The translations under genes were made by a program, and so were the position numbers. From the NCBI GenBank assembly GCA_002402245.1, contig NVVP01000007.1, positions 38,301 through 48,140 of the forward strand: DNA of 9,840 bases. Direction: 5' to 3'. Source of the stretch: Gammaproteobacteria bacterium (lineage in GTDB: Bacteria; Pseudomonadota; Gammaproteobacteria; Nitrosococcales; Methylophagaceae). The notes beneath the pieces are model-generated. The model saw nothing but the letters and a program-made list of their open reading frames with translations. It was not told the origin of the DNA and did not search any database. Positions 5,705-9,840 of the stretch are shown here, piece after piece (positions within the stretch are counted from its first letter, which is position 1; the number at the start of each line of letters is the position of its first letter).

Positions 5705-6466
5705 GTGAGTTTCCCAGCATTAATGGTTACCTTCGTTGCGATCACAGGGTTTATTTGGTTGATTGATATTATCTTTTTGGCGCCAAACCGAGCTGTAAAG
5801 TCAAAAGAGCCCATTGTTATTGAATTAGCTAAATCATTTTTCCCGATTATTTTAATCGTACTGGTTATTCGCTCATTTGTAGCTGAACCTTTCAGAATCC
5901 CATCGGGTTCGATGCTACCTACATTACATGTAGGTGATTTTATTTTAGTAAATAAGTTTGCTTACGGTATTCGTTTACCGGTACTGAATACTAAAATAAT
6001 TTCGACCGGTGAACCTGAACGAGGTGATGTAGTGGTATTTCGTTATCCAGAAAACCCATCGGTTGATTACATTAAACGAGTGGTAGGTTTACCGGGTGAT
6101 ACCGTGGGTTATTTTGCTAAAAATATCTATATTAATGGTACTTTGGTAAGCAGTGAAGCTAAACAGAAAACAGCAGATTTATTGGGCATAGTACCTATAG
6201 GTCATGAATTACGCACAGAGACATTAGGTGAACATAAGCATGATTACCTAATTGACCCTACACGACGTTTAGTTGAAGGTGAATTTGTTATACCTGAAGG
6301 CGAATATTTTATGATGGGTGATAACCGTGATAATAGTAATGACAGCCGCTATTGGGGCACGGTACCTGAAGAAAATTTAGTAGGAGCAGCCTTCTTTATT
6401 TGGATGAGTTGGGATTGGAATGCAGGCGGCATTGTCTGGAATCGACTAGGAAGTCACATTGATTAA
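5705..6466 (+). CDS. lepB: Signal peptidase I
   Basis: LepB is the inner-membrane serine/lysine protease that removes signal peptides from Sec and Tat substrates on the periplasmic side. Two N-terminal membrane segments (about 5-26 and 44-60) precede the catalytic domain. PSGSM holds the nucleophile Ser69, DYIKR the general base Lys124, and GDNRDNSNDSRYWG (205-218) is the conserved family box. At 253 residues it is shorter than the E. coli protein (324) and about the length of many other signal peptidases. I chose the GTG at 5705, which has AAAGGA 10 bases upstream. The next ATG, six codons in, would cut into the first membrane segment and lacks a ribosome site. It should process the exported multicopper oxidase encoded in this window, among many others. 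Confidence 0.97.
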   Translation: MSFPALMVTFVAITGFIWLIDIIFLAPNRAVKSKEPIVIELAKSFFPIILIVLVIRSFVAEPFRIPSGSMLPTLHVGDFILVNKFAYGIRLPVLNTKIISTGEPERGDVVVFRYPENPSVDYIKRVVGLPGDTVGYFAKNIYINGTLVSSEAKQKTADLLGIVPIGHELRTETLGEHKHDYLIDPTRRLVEGEFVIPEGEYFMMGDNRDNSNDSRYWGTVPEENLVGAAFFIWMSWDWNAGGIVWNRLGSHID

Positions 6467-6476
6467 GGAAACAAAT

Positions 6477-6869
6477 ATGAAAAATAAACAAGCAGGAATG
6501 ACACTAATAAGTTGGGTGATTGTATTAGCTATTATTGCTTTTTTCGCCACAATCGCTATTCGTCTGATACCTATGTATCAAGAATATTATGGCGTGGTAC
6601 ATATTATGAAAGGTATGGAAGAAGAAGTTAAAAATAGTGATTTGACTAAGGCTCAAGCCAACTTATTATTGATGCGTCGTTTTAATACCGGTTATATTTC
6701 AAGTGTGAAAAAAGAACATATTGAAATTGGTCGTGGTAAGCATCGTCCCAGTGTCACTAAAATTGCCATTGATTATGAAGTGCGCGTTCCTTTTATGGGG
6801 CAAATTGATTTGATTGGTCATTTTCACACTGAGTTTGATACAGAAAAGACGGCCCTTAATATAAGATGA
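6477..6869 (+). CDS. DUF4845 family small membrane protein, function unknown
   Basis: A 130-residue protein of a family usually found between lepB and rnc in gammaproteobacteria. Its biochemical role is not known to me. It has a short basic start (MKNKQ), one hydrophobic segment (about 9-31) and a C-terminal soluble domain that should face the periplasm. The start, QAGMTLISWVIVLAII, resembles a type IV prepilin leader (Gly7/Met8), but the usual Glu five residues after cleavage is Ser12, so processing is doubtful. I chose the ATG at 6477, with AAGGA 7 bases upstream. An in-frame TTG at 6459 would overlap lepB and lacks a ribosome site. Its TGA overlaps the rnc ATG (ATGA at 6866-6869), suggesting coupled translation. 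Confidence 0.88.
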   Translation: MKNKQAGMTLISWVIVLAIIAFFATIAIRLIPMYQEYYGVVHIMKGMEEEVKNSDLTKAQANLLLMRRFNTGYISSVKKEHIEIGRGKHRPSVTKIAIDYEVRVPFMGQIDLIGHFHTEFDTEKTALNIR

Positions 6870-7549
6870 TAACCAGTAAAGAAACGGTACTCTGCAAGAA
6901 ATTACAGGTGTCATTTAATGATGTTTTATTATTAAAAAAAGCGTTGACGCACCGAAGTGCTGCAAGTAAAAATAATGAACGATTAGAGTATCTTGGCGAT
7001 GCAATTTTAAGTTTTGTTATTGCTGAAGCCTTGTTTAAGCGTTTTACCGAAGCAAAAGAAGGCAAGTTAAGTAGGATACGGGCTTCACTAGTGAAAGGGG
7101 TAACCCTAGCTGAAATTGGCCGCGAGCTAAACTTATCTAATGTGGTTATTCTTGGCCCGGGTGAATTGAAAAGTGGTGGTTATCGTCGAGAATCAATTTT
7201 AGCCGATACGGTTGAAGCTATCTTTGGTGCTGTTTATTTGGATGGCGGTATGGACGAGGTTCAATCTTTGATTCTTCGTTTATATGATGAGCGGCTAGCT
7301 TCAATTGATGTTAACGAAACAGTAAAAGATCCAAAAACTCAGCTACAAGAATTACTACAAAGCCGTAAACATCCTTTGCCTTTGTATAGTGTTAAAGAAA
7401 TTAAAACAGAATCAAAACAGCCTCGATTTGAGGCGTCATGCCAAGTGGCATTATTAAAAAAAGTTATTGTTGCTCAAGGTGATAGTCACCGAAAAGCAGA
7501 ACAAAAGTCAGCCGAGCGTGTGTTGACGTTATTGGAAGGTAAGTTATGA
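6866..7549 (+). CDS. rnc: Ribonuclease III
   Basis: RNase III is a homodimeric, Mg-dependent endonuclease that cuts double-stranded RNA, processes the rRNA precursor and turns over selected mRNAs. The 227 residues match the E. coli length (226). The nuclease domain carries the family box NERLEYLGD with E38, E41 and D45, and the second metal-binding pair D114 and E117 in ILADTVEA, at the same numbers as in E. coli. A double-stranded RNA-binding domain spans about 155-225 (DPKTQLQELLQ to RKAEQKSAERVL). The ATG overlaps the previous stop and has only a weak ribosome site, consistent with coupling. The gene ends in an ATGA overlap with era. In E. coli the rnc leader is cut by RNase III itself; no comparable structure is evident directly upstream here. 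Confidence 0.98.
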   Translation: MITSKETVLCKKLQVSFNDVLLLKKALTHRSAASKNNERLEYLGDAILSFVIAEALFKRFTEAKEGKLSRIRASLVKGVTLAEIGRELNLSNVVILGPGELKSGGYRRESILADTVEAIFGAVYLDGGMDEVQSLILRLYDERLASIDVNETVKDPKTQLQELLQSRKHPLPLYSVKEIKTESKQPRFEASCQVALLKKVIVAQGDSHRKAEQKSAERVLTLLEGKL

Positions 7550-8451
7550 CGGACAGTCAATTTAAGTCTGGTTATGTTGCGATTATTGGTCGCCCGAATG
7601 TGGGTAAATCAACCCTAATTAATCGTGCTTTGGGACAAAAGCTATGTATTACATCGCGTCGCCCACAAACAACCCGTCACCGTATATTAGGTGTGAAAAC
7701 GTCGGAAGATAGCCAGCTTATTTATGTCGATACGCCGGGTATCCATATTAGCGATAAACGTGCAATGAATCGATATATGAATCGTGCAGCAGCATCATCT
7801 ATTAATGATGTGGATGTTATTTTATTCGTTGTGGATGGTATGAACTGGACAGAAGAAGATGAAAATGTTCTTGATCGTCTAAAATCAAATGCTAAGGCTC
7901 CGGTTATATTGGTGATTAACAAAGTTGATAAATTAGCTGATAAAGAGGTGTTATTACCTCAAATTGAGAAATTAGCAGCTGAATTTGATTTTGCTAAGGT
8001 GGTACCTATTTCAGCAAGAAAAGGTATCAATATGAAGCAATTGGAAAAAGAGATTAAAACCTTAATGCCTGAAGGTGAGTTGATTTTCCCTGAAGATCAG
8101 TTCACTGATAGAAGCTCTCGTTTCCTCGCTTCAGAATTAGTACGTGAACAACTATTCCGTCACTTAGGCCAAGAGCTACCTTATTCTATTACGGTTGAAA
8201 TTGAACAATTTGATGACGAAGATAAATTATATCGCATTGGCGCTGTTATTTATGTTGAACGTGATGGACAAAAATCGATTGTTATCGGTAAGAAAGGTGC
8301 ATTATTAAAATCAGTCGGCCATGATGCTCGAATTGAAATGCAGACCTTATTTGATAAAAAAGTCTTTCTACGCTTGTGGGTTAAAGTCCGTGAAGGTTGG
8401 GGCGATAATGAGCGTATGCTGAAGAACTTAGGTTATACCGACGAATTATAA
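7546..8451 (+). CDS. era: GTPase Era, 16S rRNA-binding ribosome assembly factor
   Basis: Era binds the 3' end of 16S rRNA and acts as a checkpoint in 30S maturation, linked to cell division. At 301 residues it equals the E. coli protein. GTPase motifs: G1 GRPNVGKS (15-22), G2 in TTRHR (42-46), G3 DTPG (62-65), G4 NKVD (125-128) and G5 SAR (156-158). The conserved linker FPEDQFTDRSSR (181-192) leads to a C-terminal KH domain with VIGKKGALLKSVG at about 246-258. The ATG is overlapped by the rnc stop and has a good GGAAGG ribosome site 6 bases upstream, inside rnc. RNase III and Era act on the same precursor rRNA, so the pairing makes functional sense. Confidence 0.98.
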   Translation: MTDSQFKSGYVAIIGRPNVGKSTLINRALGQKLCITSRRPQTTRHRILGVKTSEDSQLIYVDTPGIHISDKRAMNRYMNRAAASSINDVDVILFVVDGMNWTEEDENVLDRLKSNAKAPVILVINKVDKLADKEVLLPQIEKLAAEFDFAKVVPISARKGINMKQLEKEIKTLMPEGELIFPEDQFTDRSSRFLASELVREQLFRHLGQELPYSITVEIEQFDDEDKLYRIGAVIYVERDGQKSIVIGKKGALLKSVGHDARIEMQTLFDKKVFLRLWVKVREGWGDNERMLKNLGYTDEL

Positions 8452-8463
8452 GGCGTTGCTAAG

Positions 8464-9177
8464 GTGAATATAGACTATACCCCTGCGTTTATATTACACC
8501 AGCGTCCTTATCGTGAAAGCAGTGTATTGCTCGATGTATTTAGTCAGCAATATGGCCGAGTCAGTCTTATTGCCAGAGGAACTAAAACCTCAAAACGTAA
8601 TAAATCAGGTTTATTACAGCTTTATCAACCCTTATTATTAAGCTGGATGGGCCGAGGTGATTTGTACACGCTAACAGCAGTAGAAACCGATGAACCCCGT
8701 TATATTTTGCGGGCTGAGTCGGCATTATGTGGACTGTATGTTAATGAATTAATGGTTAAGTTATTACCATTACATTTAGCCGAAAGTGACGTGTTTGATG
8801 CATATAAAATCATATTGTTATCCTTGCAAGAAGCGGATAATAATGAAATTTCATTACGCTTGTTTGAAAAACGATTATTGACTCATCTGGGCTATGGTTT
8901 AGTGCTGGATCATGATGTGGAAACACAGCAACAAATTGAATCAACACAACGTTATAGCTATCAAGCAGATGTAGGATTGTACCCATGGCAACAAAGCCAT
9001 AATCGGCCCTCTATTTCAGGTCGAAGCTTGCAACACCTGATTGATGAACGTGATTTTGACGAGCAAAGTCTACCAGAAATAAAACAACTTATGCGTAGCG
9101 TGATACATTTCTACTTAGGCGGCAAACCACTACAAAGTAGACTACTATTTTCTTCAATGCAACGCTATGCGAATTAA
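8464..9177 (+). CDS. recO: DNA repair protein RecO
   Basis: RecO works with RecR (and RecF) to load RecA onto SSB-coated single-stranded DNA in gap repair, and it anneals complementary strands. At 237 residues it is close to the E. coli protein (242). The N-terminal OB fold runs over about 1-80, with the family features ILHQRPYRESS, DVFSQQYGRVSLIARG and GRGDLYTL. A helical C-terminal domain follows, with LYVNEL, LLTHLGYGL and the C-terminal YLGGKPLQSR. It has no four-cysteine zinc site, as in E. coli RecO. I chose the GTG at 8464; it fits the family N-terminus and has AAGG about 10 bases upstream. It lies 12 bases after era and 16 before pdxJ. Confidence 0.96.
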   Translation: MNIDYTPAFILHQRPYRESSVLLDVFSQQYGRVSLIARGTKTSKRNKSGLLQLYQPLLLSWMGRGDLYTLTAVETDEPRYILRAESALCGLYVNELMVKLLPLHLAESDVFDAYKIILLSLQEADNNEISLRLFEKRLLTHLGYGLVLDHDVETQQQIESTQRYSYQADVGLYPWQQSHNRPSISGRSLQHLIDERDFDEQSLPEIKQLMRSVIHFYLGGKPLQSRLLFSSMQRYAN

Positions 9178-9193
9178 TTAAGGCTACAGAGTT

Positions 9194-9840
9194 ATGACAA
9201 TTTATTTAGGTGTAAATATTGATCACATTGCCACATTACGGCAAGCACGTGGCACCCGTTATCCGGATCCCATTCAAGCTGCTATTGAAGCTGAACAAGC
9301 GGGTGCCGATAGCATTACCTTACATCTACGAGAAGATCGCCGCCATATCCAAGAGCGTGATGTTGCTATGTTGGCGGATATTTTACAAACTAAAATGAAT
9401 TTAGAAATGGCCGTAACAGATGAAATGTTAGCCATGGCTGAAAAGTATCGACCTTCTGACTGCTGTTTAGTACCCGAAAAACGTGAAGAGCTAACTACCG
9501 AAGGCGGTTTAGAAATCGCTGGCCAAATAGCTAAGATGAAGGATGCTTGTCAACGCATGGCTGCAGCCAATGTTACCGTGTCATTATTTATTGACCCAGA
9601 CAAAAAGCAAATTGATGCCTCACTCGAATGTGGTGCTCCAGTGATTGAACTTCATACTGGCCGTTATGCGGATGCTGAGACGGTTGAAGAAGCTGAAAAA
9701 GAACTAAAAATTATTGTCGATGCCGCTGAGTATGCTCATAAGCTAGGCTTACAAGTAAATGCCGGTCATGGCCTGCATTATCACAATGTGTCTAAAATCG
9801 CGGCTATTCCAAGCTTAGTTGAATTGAACATTGGTCATGC
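9194..9840 (+). CDS. pdxJ: Pyridoxine 5'-phosphate synthase, 5' part (3' end outside window)
   Basis: PdxJ closes the pyridine ring of vitamin B6, condensing 3-amino-2-oxopropyl phosphate (from PdxA) with 1-deoxyxylulose 5-phosphate to give pyridoxine 5'-phosphate. The frame is open to the last base, with 215 complete codons of about 242 expected. It starts MTIYLGVNIDHIATLRQARG and carries the family features HLREDRRHI, NLEMAVT, CLVPEKREELTTEGG, GHGLHYHNV and ELNIGH. The expected catalytic residues H44, E71 and H192 are present, offset by one from E. coli numbering (H45, E72, H193). The ATG has a modest TAAGG about 11 bases upstream. As part of the lepA-to-pdxJ operon it would usually be followed by acpS, outside this window. 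Confidence 0.97.
   Translation, partial: MTIYLGVNIDHIATLRQARGTRYPDPIQAAIEAEQAGADSITLHLREDRRHIQERDVAMLADILQTKMNLEMAVTDEMLAMAEKYRPSDCCLVPEKREELTTEGGLEIAGQIAKMKDACQRMAAANVTVSLFIDPDKKQIDASLECGAPVIELHTGRYADAETVEEAEKELKIIVDAAEYAHKLGLQVNAGHGLHYHNVSKIAAIPSLVELNIGH

Noticed and set aside
6459..6476. TTG at 6459 as the start of the DUF4845 gene
   Set aside because: It overlaps the end of lepB and has no ribosome site; the ATG at 6477 has AAGGA at good spacing.

Overview
The window is a piece of an AT-rich gammaproteobacterial chromosome. Two conserved housekeeping blocks flank one accessory gene. The case for Gammaproteobacteria rests on the gene order uvrC-pgsA-tRNA(Gly/Cys), the order lepA-lepB-DUF4845-rnc-era-recO-pdxJ, and on LepA, RNase III, Era and PdxJ sequences that match the Escherichia coli proteins closely as I remember them. 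I cannot name the genus. No phage, transposon or CRISPR signature is visible.

Left block (1-2155, + strand): the 3' part of uvrC (nucleotide excision repair) and pgsA (phosphatidylglycerophosphate synthase). These are followed by a consensus sigma70 promoter driving tRNA-Gly(GCC), tRNA-Cys(GCA) and a second, identical tRNA-Gly(GCC). Each tRNA-Gly is followed by a related hairpin-plus-U terminator, so a tRNA-Gly/terminator module appears to have been duplicated around tRNA-Cys.

Middle (2156-3896): a strong bidirectional terminator, then on the minus strand an exported multicopper oxidase. It has two cupredoxin domains and resembles one repeat of ceruloplasmin or hephaestin. Its promoter carries a good Fur-box match over the -10 and start region, which suggests an iron-responsive periplasmic ferroxidase. 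The 467-base divergent region up to lepA holds this promoter, several short palindromes and the likely lepA promoter.

Right block (3897-9840, + strand): lepA, lepB, a small DUF4845 membrane protein, rnc, era, recO and the start of pdxJ. Gaps are at most 16 bases, and DUF4845/rnc and rnc/era overlap by ATGA, so this is very probably one operon. It combines translation quality (LepA), signal-peptide cleavage (LepB), RNA processing and ribosome maturation (RNase III, Era), recombinational repair (RecO) and pyridoxal phosphate synthesis (PdxJ).

Most of the window is ordinary core genome. I do not see a convincing new multi-gene system. The observations most worth following are the ceruloplasmin-like oxidase with its putative Fur control, and the duplicated tRNA-Gly/terminator module.
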